A model generated the notes under the pieces. It worked only from the letters and a program-made list of their open reading frames with translations. It was not told where the DNA came from and did no database searches. Below are positions 1 to 9,772 of a stretch of 40,034 nucleotides of DNA, in pieces. The stretch spans positions 1-40,034 of the forward strand of contig JAAZGO010000016.1 in assembly GCA_012511175.1 (NCBI GenBank), read 5' to 3'. The first letter of the stretch is position 1. The number at the start of each line of letters is the position of its first letter. The translations under genes were made by a program, and so were the position numbers. The DNA is from Fastidiosipila sp. GTDB taxonomy: Bacteria > Bacillota > Clostridia > Saccharofermentanales > DTU023.

Positions 1-368
<368 letters not shown>

Positions 369-373
369 AGATG

Positions 374-389
374 AGAGCCTTTTGGCTCT
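374..389 (-). other. Small hairpin in the 16S leader
   Basis: A perfect 6-bp stem (AGAGCC/GGCTCT) with a four-base loop lies just upstream of the mature 16S 5' end in the pre-rRNA leader. It may be part of a leader processing structure. It has no long T-tract and is not a convincing terminator. Confidence 0.4.
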
Positions 390-452
390 TAATTACTTGT
401 CTGTCCGCTTCCTCAATTCTTACTCAAAATTAAGGTCCCGTCTTTTTCGCAC

Positions 453-467
453 TGTTCAATTTTCAAG
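453..467 (-). promoter_or_regulatory. boxA-like antitermination element of the rrn leader
   Basis: The minus strand reads CTTGAAAATTGAACA about 30-45 bases downstream of the predicted rrn transcription start. This resembles the CTTTGAAAACTGAAC-type sequences seen in Bacillota rRNA leaders, which are thought to bind NusB/S10. The match is by eye and the role is inferred from position. Confidence 0.5.
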
Positions 468-503
468 GTCCATCCGCACCTTCCTCCCGAAAGGCGCTTT
501 GCT

Positions 504-532
504 AGAATAACAGCCATTACATGCCTTGTCAA
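504..532 (-). promoter_or_regulatory. rRNA operon promoter (sigma-A type)
   Basis: On the minus strand, a perfect -35 TTGACA (527-532), a 17-bp spacer and a -10 TATTCT (504-509) are visible. Transcription would start near 497 and run left through a leader of about 130 bases into the 16S gene. The consensus -35 and optimal spacing fit a strong stable-RNA promoter. The sequence upstream is AT-rich, which could act as an UP element. Confidence 0.85.
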
Positions 533-710
533 CTGCTGTTTCCTATGAATTTGCATTTCTGAATGTATAACGGTATAAAGGCCTTAAGTTCTGGTATCAG
601 GCCGCTTCAACCGGTATATCTTCCCTTTGATCCGGCCATGCGGCAGATTGAGCGGATTAAATCCATATGACATTTTTGTTTCACTATTTGTCCGGGCGTC
701 CGGTTAAGCC

Positions 711-744
711 GAAAAAGGGGCCACCTATTTTTGAGACAGCCCCT
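711..744 (-). terminator. Terminator-like inverted repeat
   Basis: Arms AGGGGC (716-721) and GCCCCT (739-744) enclose a 17-base loop that includes TGTCTCAAAAA. On the minus strand the stem is followed by a run of T (711-715). No minus-strand gene lies immediately upstream, so it may shield the rrn promoter from read-through, or it may be a remnant. The core TTTGAGACAGCC (plus strand) is repeated in the terminator at 4892-4946. Confidence 0.45.
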
Positions 745-993
745 CACATTTTTATACCCTGCTCTTGAGGTAAATCAGAAGACCGGTCACCTTCTTACAA
801 AACACTGGGAGCCGTGGTTTTGATCCTGCTGTTGACTTCTGAAAACTTGGGAAGCATCGCTCAAGACCATTTTGTACGACTGCCGCGTGAAAGACGGGAT
901 GAGTGCTGGAAAGGGTTTGAACAAGGCAAAGTGATTAACATTCGAGTTGTGCTAGCCTGTATTTTGAATTGAATCTTCACCTGGAGGCCAAGC
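745..993. other. Gap between the rrn unit and the ABC cassette
   Basis: No recognised gene is present. A plus-strand open frame of 52 codons (814-972, GTG start, TGA stop) begins with a hydrophobic stretch and ends 21 bases before the permease start. It matches nothing I know and has only a poorly spaced GGGAG before its GTG. A good Shine-Dalgarno GGAGG for the permease lies at about 983-987. I could not find a convincing promoter for the ABC operon. Confidence 0.4.
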
Positions 994-3900
994 GTGAATT
1001 TCCGAAATGGTATCAAGAGTATGCTCAGAACACCTGTACGCACGGGACTGTTCCTTCTGTTGATTGCGGCAACCACGGTCTTCCTCTTCCTTTCCCTCAA
1101 CACATGGTCCACCAGCAAGGCAGTCTTGCGGGACAGCAACCAAGTATTCACGACCATCGTGACACTCAAGTATCGGGATGTGGGCGGATCAGGCGAAGGC
1201 TACCTCTCTTCGGAGACCCTGGCGGATCTGGAGGCCATCGACTTTGATGCCATTGCATCCAATAAGCATGTGAAACTCTGGCAGCCGTCCAGTGTCTCCT
1301 TCGGATCCGCCCAAGGCTTCATGTCCAAGGCAAGGAGTTCACGCTACGCTTATACGGGCGTCTTCCTGGTAACCGGTATTCGACAGTATGATGCCGAGGG
1401 ATCCTACACCGGGAAGATCGTGGAGACCTTATATTCCATCAAACCTTATGAGAGCGGGCGAACCGTCTTCTTCCAAGGCAGCTTCGAAGAGCTGGGCTTT
1501 GAGCCGGATCAGGACGCCACTTATATCATTCATACGAAAAACATGAACCTTGACGGGAGCGGCCTGGCCCTACAGATCGTCCCTTTTTACAGTAGCAGAG
1601 CAGAAGACCACGGCATTGATACAGGCGCCATCAGCCCCTTCTACGAGGTCAGGCCCGACCAAGACCCTCTGACAACCGAAAGGGCCATCTATTATGAGAT
1701 TGCCGCTTATTATGACGCCATGAATCGTGCGCTGCCCGTTTACAGCGTCATAGATCTCTCAGGGATCGAAGAATTTCATCAGAACTATCTTCTTCTGGAA
1801 TCAGGACGCCTTTTTACAAGAGAAGAGGCGGAGGCCGGGAAGAAGCTGGCAGTGATCTCAACCACGGTGGCCAACAGGATGGAGCTGGAGCTTGGCGATG
1901 ACTTGACCGTCCTTTTGCCTGAAGAGGCCGTCCCCGGCTTCTATGAGTGGGGACTGGAGCTGACCCGTGAGGAGACCTATGAGATCGTCGGTATCGTCGG
2001 CTATCATGAGAACTACCATGAGAATATCTACGTCGCCGCAGCCGCGGTCGACGCCCGGCCTGCCGGCTACGACACGGACCTGGGACAGGCAACCATTGAG
2101 AATGGAAGCACGGCAAGCTTCCTTTCAGAGATCGGGCCCTTCCTGGCCGATGATATCGTCGTCACCGCCTATGACCAGGGTTACCAGACAATGGCGGACT
2201 CCATCTCGGTCGTCCGCAAGGCCTCTATTGCCCTCTCGGTCATCACCTTCTTTCTGACCTTGGCCGTTCTCATCTTCTTCGCCTATCAGTACGCCGGTTC
2301 CCAGCGCGAGGCCGTCGGCATCATGCGCAGCTTTGGCGCTACAAAAAAGGAGAGCCGGCGCTATCTCCTTGCAGGTTCTGGCCTCATCAGTTTTGCGGCC
2401 GTTACAGGCGGGATTCTCATTGGTATGCACTATGCGGAGGACCTGGTTTCCTACGTCCTTGACTTTGTCTCTGACCTTCAGGTGGTGGACATTCGCTACA
2501 GTGACGGTTTCCATGGTCTGGTCAAGCCCTTCAGTCCGGTAATTACCCTGTCCTATGGCTTTGCCGTCGCCGTCGGCCTGGCGCTTCTGGCACTGGCGCT
2601 GGGGATGTTACTCTTTTTTGCCGAGCGGACCATAAGCGGTCATCTGATCAGTCATAGGGAGAAGGTTCATATACCCCGCCCTGTCAAGGATTCTTCGGTT
2701 GCCTTCCGGGGATCCTTCCGGCAGGCTGTCCTGGCCATCCGCAGAAGCAAGGGGCGCTCCTGGCTCACTGTATTCCTGGGGGTGACCACCCTGCTCTTCC
2801 TGGCTTCCATCCCGCAAATGCTCAATTCCTATAAGCTTGCGCGGAATGAACTCTATGAGGGAACGGTTCTGATAGGCTATGCCTCCAAGAGAGATGGACA
2901 CTTCTCCGATCAATTAGTGATTCCCAATACCCAGGCGAAAATCCTGCTGGATGATGTCCAAGGCATAGAGGATGTTTCTTACAGCTACAAGACCCACTAT
3001 CAATATCTGGGTATCGTCCGGCATGCAGACGGCTCCCTGGGGAATGCCGAAAGTATGCCCAACATCACGAGTTCCTACCAGTTGGAAAATGTACTGGCAG
3101 CCTTGCATTATCAGCCCAACATCGTATTCACGGATCAGGTGGGTCAGGCCCCGGAGTTCCTCTTTTCTGAATTCCTCGGCAGCTTCATGGAGGGGTGGAG
3201 CGAGGAGCGTTTCAGCAAGAGGGACTGGAACATGCTGCCGGTGATCATCCCCCACGCCATGATGAGTGCCTATGCCATTGAGTACGGGGACATCATCAGT
3301 TTCTATACCCAGGATCACTTCTACGAGGCGCACTCGCCCTCTCTCAGGTTCATGGAGGCTGAGGTTGTCGGCTCTTTTAAAGGTTTAACGGCCTGGAGTC
3401 ATATCTACGCCCCGCCTCCCCTGGGGGCGCTGGAGCCCGGGAATTCATCTCTGAATGAGATTCTGAAGGAGATGGGCTTGGCCGATACGCGGCTCGAGAC
3501 AGGAAGATATCGCGCTCCCTTTGGGTTCTGGAAGGATTTTACAGAGCAGCAGATTCTGGACATCAGTCTGGACAATTACTACATCTCGTCCATGGCCTTC
3601 AAGATAAGCGATCCGGCAAAGCTGACCGCAGTCCGGGATTCGCTTGAAAAGAACGGTTTTTCCGGGCCAGGATTCGACGGAAGTATCCGTGTCAGTCTTG
3701 TCCTTGAAGATTCCCAGTTTTTGGAAAAAGTCCGCTCGATTGATCAGAGGAGCTTCTATCTGGAACTGCTCTACCCGGTTCTTATTGTCCTGGTCATGCT
3801 TCTTGGTCTTCTTACAGGATTCCTGTCGGTCAGGGCCAGGCGCGAGAACATTGCCCTCATGCGAAGTCTGGGTACCAGGAAGAGCGCTATCTTCCGAACC

Positions 3901-4098
3901 ATCTTCGGTGAACAGGCTCTCCTTCTCCTGCTGGGAAGCGGGATGGGGGCCGCCTTGTGGCTGCTTTTACGGGGACCTTCCGAACTCCAGTCAGTCAAGA
4001 CCTATGCCTTTATGATGGGTTACGCCGCCAGCGCCTTCATCTCCATTATCTTGCAGAACCGTAAGTCAGCCTTAACCGTATTAAGTGAGAAAGAATAA
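994..4098 (+). CDS. ABC transporter permease, FtsX-type, two-repeat
   Basis: This 1034-residue integral membrane subunit is probably an exporter or mechanotransmission permease of the MacB/FtsX superfamily. TM1 is at about residues 17-35, followed by a large extracytoplasmic domain. A first FtsX core has TMs at about 410-430, 463-480 and 518-542. A linker and TM at about 589-607 lead to a second extracytoplasmic domain. A second FtsX core lies at about 928-1020. Both cores carry the cytoplasmic-loop signature: REAVGIMRSFGATKKE in the first and RENIALMRSLGTRKS in the second. The start is GTG, chosen because GGAGG lies six bases upstream. The ATPase gene follows after 12 bases, so the two form one transcription unit. 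No substrate can be inferred; peptide, lipid or antimicrobial export are all possible. The cassette runs against the surrounding minus-strand genes. Confidence 0.88.
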   Translation: MNFRNGIKSMLRTPVRTGLFLLLIAATTVFLFLSLNTWSTSKAVLRDSNQVFTTIVTLKYRDVGGSGEGYLSSETLADLEAIDFDAIASNKHVKLWQPSSVSFGSAQGFMSKARSSRYAYTGVFLVTGIRQYDAEGSYTGKIVETLYSIKPYESGRTVFFQGSFEELGFEPDQDATYIIHTKNMNLDGSGLALQIVPFYSSRAEDHGIDTGAISPFYEVRPDQDPLTTERAIYYEIAAYYDAMNRALPVYSVIDLSGIEEFHQNYLLLESGRLFTREEAEAGKKLAVISTTVANRMELELGDDLTVLLPEEAVPGFYEWGLELTREETYEIVGIVGYHENYHENIYVAAAAVDARPAGYDTDLGQATIENGSTASFLSEIGPFLADDIVVTAYDQGYQTMADSISVVRKASIALSVITFFLTLAVLIFFAYQYAGSQREAVGIMRSFGATKKESRRYLLAGSGLISFAAVTGGILIGMHYAEDLVSYVLDFVSDLQVVDIRYSDGFHGLVKPFSPVITLSYGFAVAVGLALLALALGMLLFFAERTISGHLISHREKVHIPRPVKDSSVAFRGSFRQAVLAIRRSKGRSWLTVFLGVTTLLFLASIPQMLNSYKLARNELYEGTVLIGYASKRDGHFSDQLVIPNTQAKILLDDVQGIEDVSYSYKTHYQYLGIVRHADGSLGNAESMPNITSSYQLENVLAALHYQPNIVFTDQVGQAPEFLFSEFLGSFMEGWSEERFSKRDWNMLPVIIPHAMMSAYAIEYGDIISFYTQDHFYEAHSPSLRFMEAEVVGSFKGLTAWSHIYAPPPLGALEPGNSSLNEILKEMGLADTRLETGRYRAPFGFWKDFTEQQILDISLDNYYISSMAFKISDPAKLTAVRDSLEKNGFSGPGFDGSIRVSLVLEDSQFLEKVRSIDQRSFYLELLYPVLIVLVMLLGLLTGFLSVRARRENIALMRSLGTRKSAIFRTIFGEQALLLLLGSGMGAALWLLLRGPSELQSVKTYAFMMGYAASAFISIILQNRKSALTVLSEKE

Positions 4099-4110
4099 GA
4101 GGATCAAAGT

Positions 4111-4782
4111 ATGTGTATCATCCGCCTGGATTCAGTGCAATACAGCTATGTTAACCGCTATCAGACGGTAGAGGCACTCGAAAATGTCAGCTGCAGCTTC
4201 GAGCAGGGCAAAATCTATGCCATTATCGGAAAGAGCGGAAGCGGTAAATCCACTATGCTCTCACTCATGGCTGGTCTTGATTTGCCCAGGCAAGGTGATG
4301 TCTACTTCCGCGGTCAATCCACCCGTGACCTCGATCTTGATCAGTACCGCCGCGACCAGGTTGCCATCATTTACCAGAGCTTCCGCCTCTTTCCACTGCT
4401 CACAGCCCTTGAGAATGTCATGTATCCGATGGAACTTCACGGGATCAAGCCGCGTGTTGCCAAAGAGCGTGCCCAAGACTACATTCGCAGCGTATATCTG
4501 GGTAAAGACGAGTTTAACCGCTTCCCCTCCATGCTCTCGGGCGGCGAACAACAGCGCATTGCCATCGCCCGCGCCCTGGCCATGGATACCGACCTGATTC
4601 TTGCGGACGAGCCGTCAGGCAACCTGGATTCGGCGACAGCCCGGTCCATTATTGAACTGCTCGCTGACCTTGCCCACCAACAGAACTACTGTGTCGCAAT
4701 TGTGACCCATGACCGTGAAATCATGGATATGGTGGATGTGACCTACCAGATGCGTGATGGGGTGCTCCTGCAGGATGAGTGA
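4111..4782 (+). CDS. ABC transporter ATP-binding protein (LolD/MacB type)
   Basis: This 223-residue nucleotide-binding domain would power the preceding FtsX-type permease. All key motifs are present: Walker A GKSGSGKS (40-47), Q-loop Gln89, signature LSGGEQ (142-147), Walker B LILADE (162-167) followed by the D-loop, and switch His200. Length and motif spacing are normal for the LolD/MacB/FtsE group. The start ATG follows an AGAGGATC Shine-Dalgarno. The gene is followed by a bidirectional terminator, so it ends the operon. No two-component regulator, often linked to peptide-resistance exporters, is adjacent. Confidence 0.92.
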   Translation: MCIIRLDSVQYSYVNRYQTVEALENVSCSFEQGKIYAIIGKSGSGKSTMLSLMAGLDLPRQGDVYFRGQSTRDLDLDQYRRDQVAIIYQSFRLFPLLTALENVMYPMELHGIKPRVAKERAQDYIRSVYLGKDEFNRFPSMLSGGEQQRIAIARALAMDTDLILADEPSGNLDSATARSIIELLADLAHQQNYCVAIVTHDREIMDMVDVTYQMRDGVLLQDE

Positions 4783-4891
4783 CGCGGGGCAAGGTCCTGG
4801 ATACGCAAAGTTTTTATAGATCAGTTGGTACGGATGGCTTTGCAGAGGGCTTCGGGACACACAGGTCAAATCACCCTGTTTTTCCGGATAA

Positions 4892-4946
4892 TAAAAAAAG
4901 GGGCTGCCTCTTAGCACTTAACAGTGTTTTGAGACAGCCTCTTTTG
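4892..4946. terminator. Bidirectional intrinsic terminator
   Basis: Arms AGGGGCTGCCTC (4899-4910) and GAGACAGCCTCT (4931-4942) pair with one wobble and one mismatch. A-rich sequence lies on the left and T-rich on the right, so the hairpin can end transcription on both strands. It sits between the convergent ABC ATPase gene (plus) and the small membrane protein gene (minus). It shares the GAGACAGCC core with the element at 711-744. Confidence 0.75.
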
Positions 4947-4980
4947 GTTACACCAGTCCACCTGGACCATGCGTTCCCTC

Positions 4981-5160
4981 TCAGCGGTCCGCCTTTTTCA
5001 TTTCCTCTTCCAGCTGTTCGGCCAGCTTCATTTCATAAGACCGCTTCTTGTTCCAATAGCGTTCTTTTCGTCCCTGCAGCTTCTGCATGAGGGCGACCAG
5101 GCCGATCAGGGCCGCCACGACGACGATCAGTCCAAGAAAATAATAAACTTTATCAATCAT
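4981..5160 (-). CDS. Small membrane protein coupled to pepF
   Basis: A 59-residue protein is encoded here. It starts MIDKVYYFLGLIVVV, with one transmembrane segment at about residues 5-25, followed by a highly charged tail rich in Lys, Arg and Glu that is likely a short amphipathic or coiled helix. Its ATG overlaps the pepF stop codon by one base (TAATG), so translation is probably coupled to pepF. I do not recognise the family. It may be a membrane tether or a regulator, but the sequence does not show which. The terminator at 4892-4946 lies just downstream. Confidence rests on the stop-start overlap and the clear TM-plus-charged-tail pattern. Confidence 0.65.
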   Translation of the reverse strand: MIDKVYYFLGLIVVVAALIGLVALMQKLQGRKERYWNKKRSYEMKLAEQLEEEMKKADR

Positions 5161-6998
5161 TATTTAACCAGGGCCTCCATCTCGTCCAGGGAGCGCTCAA
5201 AAGCGTCAAGCGCACCGACAATGGTCTCAGCCCGGGTCATGTCGACGCCTGCCTTTTTCAATACATCGATGGGCCAGTCAGAAGAGCCCGAGGACAGGAA
5301 ACCCAGGTAGCGGTCGACAGCCGGCTGCCCCTCCTTGAGGATGGTTTGGGCGAAGGCGGTGGCCGCCGCAAAGCCGGTCGCGTATTGGAAGACGTAGAAG
5401 TTGTAGTAAAAGTGTGGGATCCTGGCCCATTCGTTGGCGATATCGGGATCGAAGGTCAGGGCCTCGCCGTAGTACTTCTTGTTAAGTTCGCCGTACTGCT
5501 CACTCAGAAATTCAGCTGTCAGCGCAGTGCCGGACTCATCCGCCTCATGGATCAGGTGTTCGTACTCAGCGAACTGGGTCTGGCGAAAGACCGTACCCTT
5601 GAAGCCGTCCAGATAGTGATTGATAACGGCGGCCCGCATCTTGTCATCATCGGCTGTCTTCAAAAGATAGTCGGTCAGGAGCACCTCATTGCAGGTTGAG
5701 GCGATTTCCGCAAGGAAGATAGGATAATCCCCGTATTGGAAGGGTTGGGACTTGCGGGTGAAATAGGAGTGCAGGCTGTGGCCCAGTTCATGCGCAAGGG
5801 TATAAAGATTGTCCAGGGTGCCCTGCCAGCTGATCAGGATAAAGGGATTGGTGCTGTAGGAACCGCCTGAATAGGCGCCCGACCGCTTGCCGGTATTGAC
5901 GGCCCAGTCGATCCAGCGCTCTTCAAAGGCCTGCTTCAAAATGGCGACGTATTCATCTCCGAGCGGAGTCAGCGCTTCCAAAAGGATCTCTTTGGCCTGA
6001 TCAAAGGAGTAGTGCGAGTCGACCTCATCGACCAGCGACACGTACAGGTCATAGGAGTGGAGCTCCTCCACCCCCAGGATTTTTTTGCGCATCTTCACAT
6101 AACGGTGCAAGAGAGGGAGGCGCTGATGGACGGCCTCGATCAGGCTGTCATAGACCGATTCGGGGATGGCATTCCTGAAGAGCGACGCCTCACGCCCCGA
6201 TTTGAAGCCTCTGATGTTTTTGTTGTAGGTGTTAACACGGACGGCGTTGGACAACGTGGTGGCACAGGTATTTCGAAACTGGCCGAAGGTCTTGTACATG
6301 CTGGCGAAGGCCTGGCGGCGCACCTGCGGGTCACGGTTTTCCAGATAAAGGCTGTAATTGGCGTGGGACATCTCCAGGGTTTCACCCTTTTCATCCACGA
6401 TGGGATCAAAGGTCATGTCGGCATTGGACAGAATGCCGTAAATCTCGTCCGGACTCTCGAAGATTTGGCTGGCCCGGGCCAGGAGTGCCTCCTCCGCGGG
6501 TGACAGCTGGTACTTTTTCTCCCGGAAGATCTTGTCAAAGAAGTGGCGATAATGCGACAGCTCCGGCTTTTCATCCATAAAACCATGGATCGTTTCCTCC
6601 GGAATATTGGCAAGTTCCGGCTCAAACCAGGCGCCTTCCCCCATGAGGGTTGCCATCAGGGCGCCAAGGCGGCCTTTCATCGCCATGAAAGCGGGATCTG
6701 CTGTATCCTCATCGCTGCGATGAAAGGCGTAGGTTGCCAGCCGCATCACCTGATCGGTCAGGGATTCCCTCAGCTTGATGGCGTCAAACAAAGTCTGGGC
6801 GGACTCGGAGAGCCTGCCGGCATGTTTTTTCACTTCATCTTTTTTGCTTGCCAGATCGGCGAAGGAAGCTTCCCATTCTTCCGTTCCGGCAAAGACAGTG
6901 GTCATGTCCCAGCATTGATCAATGGGAACTTCAGAACGTTTCAGCTGCTTTTTTGTTTTTCCCTTGGCTGCGTCATTCCTTTTCATTTCATAAGCCAT
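5160..6998 (-). CDS. pepF: Oligoendopeptidase F (M3B metallopeptidase)
   Basis: This 612-residue cytoplasmic zinc peptidase degrades short peptides. The zinc-binding and catalytic motif HELGH is at residues 403-407, followed by SLHSYF. The third zinc ligand is probably the Glu in FLAEIASTCNE, about 25 residues later. The N-terminal half is the helical oligopeptidase_F region and the length is typical for the family. Longer in-frame starts exist, but the ATG at 6998 is preferred because AGGAG lies six bases upstream. That start overlaps the end of gyrA by 11 bases, so pepF is likely co-transcribed with and coupled to gyrA. A small membrane protein gene follows with a one-base overlap. Confidence 0.94.
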   Translation of the reverse strand: MAYEMKRNDAAKGKTKKQLKRSEVPIDQCWDMTTVFAGTEEWEASFADLASKKDEVKKHAGRLSESAQTLFDAIKLRESLTDQVMRLATYAFHRSDEDTADPAFMAMKGRLGALMATLMGEGAWFEPELANIPEETIHGFMDEKPELSHYRHFFDKIFREKKYQLSPAEEALLARASQIFESPDEIYGILSNADMTFDPIVDEKGETLEMSHANYSLYLENRDPQVRRQAFASMYKTFGQFRNTCATTLSNAVRVNTYNKNIRGFKSGREASLFRNAIPESVYDSLIEAVHQRLPLLHRYVKMRKKILGVEELHSYDLYVSLVDEVDSHYSFDQAKEILLEALTPLGDEYVAILKQAFEERWIDWAVNTGKRSGAYSGGSYSTNPFILISWQGTLDNLYTLAHELGHSLHSYFTRKSQPFQYGDYPIFLAEIASTCNEVLLTDYLLKTADDDKMRAAVINHYLDGFKGTVFRQTQFAEYEHLIHEADESGTALTAEFLSEQYGELNKKYYGEALTFDPDIANEWARIPHFYYNFYVFQYATGFAAATAFAQTILKEGQPAVDRYLGFLSSGSSDWPIDVLKKAGVDMTRAETIVGALDAFERSLDEMEALVK

Positions 6999-9618
6999 TT
7001 TTTTCTCCTGACTTCTTCTCTGCCACGTCCCCCTCATGGCCATCTTCGCTGGCCAGGGGTTCATCATTCAAATCCTCAGGCAAGGGGACGCCGTTGACTG
7101 TCTCGTGCTCCTGATCGTCCTCGCCGGTCACGATGGACATATCGACCACCAGGCCTTCGCGGCTCCGCATCAGGGTAACTCCTGAGGTATTGCGCCCTAA
7201 AACAGGGATTTCGCTTGCCCTGAAGCGGATGATGATCCCCAGATCGTTGATCAGAAGGACGTCATCCGTATCGTTGACCTGGGCCACGCCGACCAGTTTG
7301 CCCGTCCGCTTGGTTGTCCGGTAGGTGATCAGGCCTTTGCCGGCCCTGTTTTGCGGCCGGTAGTCGGACATCCTGGATCGCTTTCCGAAGCCATTTTCGG
7401 TCACCACCAGGAGGGTATCGTCGGAATAGGTGGCGATCATGCCGATGACTTCATCATCCTTGCCCAGCTTGATGCCCCGGACCCCCATGGTATTCCGGCC
7501 GGTGGCGCGGACCGAGGATTCGGGAAAGCGGATGGACATGCCTTTGCGTGTCACCAGAATAATGTCGTGGTCGTCATCGGACAGCCTGACATTGACCAGC
7601 CGGTCATCCTCCCGCAGATTGATGGCGATCAGGCCCCGCTTGTGAATGTTCTGGTAATCGGCCAGGGCTGTCTTCTTGACCATGCCCCTGGAGGTTGCGG
7701 TAACCAGGTAGCCGCCCTGGTCGAATGAATCAATCCGGATCAGGGTACGGACCTTTTCTCCGGGATCCAGGTGCAGGAGGTTGACAATGGCCATGCCCCG
7801 CGCCATACGGCCTGATTCAGGGACCTGATAGCCCTTCAGCCGGTAGCATTTGCCAAAGTCGGTAAAGAACAAAAGCGTCTGGTGAGTCGAAGTAATGATA
7901 ATGGTATCGACAAAGTCATCTTCACGCGGCTGCATGGCTGTGATGCCCCGGCCGCCCCTGTGTTGGGCGCTGTAAACATCGACCGGCATCCGCTTGATGT
8001 AGCCGGCGTGTGTCATGGCAATGACCACCTGCTCCTCCTCGATCAGCTCCTCATCATCGATCTCATATTCGCCGGCAGGGATAATCTCGGTGCGGCGCTC
8101 GTCGCCATAGCGGGCTGCGATGGCCCGCAATTCCTCCTTCATGACATCGTGCAGAAGCTCCCGGTCACCCAGGATGCGGCGGAAACCCCGGATTTTCTCC
8201 GTCAGGTCCTGATGCTCCGCCAAGAGTTTCTCCCGCTCCAAGCCTGACAGCCGCCCCAGCCGCATGTCGACCACATGCTGAGCCTGTTTTTCGGAAAACT
8301 CAAAACGTCCGCAAAGCCGGCTTTTGGCCTCTTCTTCGTCTTTTGAGGAGCGGATGATGCTGATCACTTCATCGATATGGTCGATGGCCAGCTGAAGTCC
8401 TTCCACCAGATGGAGACGGGCCTCAGCCTTTTCCAGGTCGAAGGTAATCCTGCGGGTGATAACCTCCCGCTGGTGGCAGATGTAATGCTCCAGCATTTCT
8501 TTCAGGCTGAGCTGCAGAGGCACGTATTTCCCCTCGTCTGGAACCAGAGCCAGCATGTTGGCACCGAAGGTGTCCTGCAGCTGGGTATGGCGGTAGAGCT
8601 GGTTGAGAACCACAATAGGGGTCGCATCCCGCCGCAGTTCCACCACAATGCGGATGGCATCGTGGCGGTCCGACTCATCACGGACATCGGAGATGCCCTC
8701 GATCCGCTTGTCCTTGACCAGCTCGGCGATCCGTTCAATCAGGCGGGCTTTGTTGACCATGTAGGGAAGGGAACGGATCACGATCCGGTAGCGGTTGCCC
8801 GACGTTTCTTCGATATCAGCATGGCCGCGCACTACAATCCGGCCCCTGCCCCGCCGGTAAGCCGAGCGCGAACCGGAAATCCCCATGATCTGTCCGCCTG
8901 TTGGAAAGTCCGGGGCTGGAATGTAATCCATTAAATCGTCCGTGGTCATCTCCGGATCGTCGATGAGATGAATGGTTCCCTCGATGACTTCCCCAAGATT
9001 ATGGGGAGGAATATTGGTTACCATGCCAACAGCGATGCCGGTTGAGCCGGAAACCAGCAAGTTGGGAAAACCCGCGGGCAGCACCGTTGGTTCTTCAAAG
9101 CGGTCATCGTAGTTTGGCTGGAAGTCGACCGTATCTTTGTTAAGATCCGCCATCATCTCCGTGCCCAAGCGGGTCAGCCGGGCTTCCGTGTAGCGGTAGG
9201 CCGCGGGGGGGTCGCCGTCACGCGAGCCGAAGTTGCCGTGGCCGTCGATCAGGGGATGCCGCATGGAAAAGTCCTGGGCCAGCCGGACAAGAGCATCGTA
9301 GACACTCTGGTCTCCGTGGGGGTGGAAACGCCCCAGGACATCGCCGATGGTAGTCGCGCTCTTGCGGTGCGGCTTATCCCAGGTGAAACCCTGGGTATAC
9401 ATGGAATAGAGGATTCGCCGGTGGACGGGTTTCAACCCGTCACGCACATCCGGCAGGGCACGGTCGGAGATCACGCTCATGGCGTAATCGATGAAGGATT
9501 TTTTCATTTCTTCGTCGAGATCGACGGGTATGACCAGATTGTCCGGATTTTGAAAGGCCTCATCCACGGCCGCTTCACGCATTTTATAATGATTGGTATT
9601 GTTTGGCTCCAAGGCCAT
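6988..9618 (-). CDS. gyrA: DNA gyrase subunit A
   Basis: This 876-residue type IIA topoisomerase subunit breaks and rejoins DNA. With GyrB it introduces negative supercoils. The N-terminal breakage-reunion domain contains the active-site Tyr143 (in [10 protein letters not shown]). The quinolone-determining segment is [11 protein letters not shown] (98-108). The C-terminal beta-pinwheel domain begins near residue 520. A GyrA-box-like motif, QHRGGRG (552-558), differs from the usual QRRGGRG. The position matching E. coli Ser83 is Gln104, and the Asp87 match is Asp108. The ATG at 9618 has GGGAGG five bases upstream. A ParC/topo IV identity is less likely because a box-like motif is present. gyrB is not in the window. 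Confidence 0.92.
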   Translation of the reverse strand: MALEPNNTNHYKMREAAVDEAFQNPDNLVIPVDLDEEMKKSFIDYAMSVISDRALPDVRDGLKPVHRRILYSMYTQGFTWDKPHRKSATTIGDVLGRFHPHGDQSVYDALVRLAQDFSMRHPLIDGHGNFGSRDGDPPAAYRYTEARLTRLGTEMMADLNKDTVDFQPNYDDRFEEPTVLPAGFPNLLVSGSTGIAVGMVTNIPPHNLGEVIEGTIHLIDDPEMTTDDLMDYIPAPDFPTGGQIMGISGSRSAYRRGRGRIVVRGHADIEETSGNRYRIVIRSLPYMVNKARLIERIAELVKDKRIEGISDVRDESDRHDAIRIVVELRRDATPIVVLNQLYRHTQLQDTFGANMLALVPDEGKYVPLQLSLKEMLEHYICHQREVITRRITFDLEKAEARLHLVEGLQLAIDHIDEVISIIRSSKDEEEAKSRLCGRFEFSEKQAQHVVDMRLGRLSGLEREKLLAEHQDLTEKIRGFRRILGDRELLHDVMKEELRAIAARYGDERRTEIIPAGEYEIDDEELIEEEQVVIAMTHAGYIKRMPVDVYSAQHRGGRGITAMQPREDDFVDTIIITSTHQTLLFFTDFGKCYRLKGYQVPESGRMARGMAIVNLLHLDPGEKVRTLIRIDSFDQGGYLVTATSRGMVKKTALADYQNIHKRGLIAINLREDDRLVNVRLSDDDHDIILVTRKGMSIRFPESSVRATGRNTMGVRGIKLGKDDEVIGMIATYSDDTLLVVTENGFGKRSRMSDYRPQNRAGKGLITYRTTKRTGKLVGVAQVNDTDDVLLINDLGIIIRFRASEIPVLGRNTSGVTLMRSREGLVVDMSIVTGEDDQEHETVNGVPLPEDLNDEPLASEDGHEGDVAEKKSGEKNGL

Positions 9619-9688
9619 TTGTCCCTCCCTGCCGGCCGGATTGTATCGATCGGAATTACTTGAATTTCAGTAGGATTTTGTCCCCTTA

Positions 9689-9697
9689 ATTTTACCA
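9689..9697 (-). promoter_or_regulatory. Possible extended -10 promoter of gyrA
   Basis: The minus strand reads TGGTAAAAT about 70 bases before the gyrA start, which fits an extended -10 (TGn plus TAAAAT). No convincing -35 is present. The 154-base gap between rsmG and gyrA (9619-9772) holds nothing else I can identify. Confidence 0.35.
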
Positions 9698-9772
9698 CAG
9701 GCCGGCTCTTCCCGCTTAGCTGGCGCATGGGGCAGTCCGGTTGGAATGACTGTGTCTTTAATCAGTGGATTT

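Noticed and set aside
9307-9309. Gln104 of GyrA as an acquired resistance mutation
   Set aside because: A Ser-to-Gln change needs several base changes, so it is more likely an ancestral family feature.
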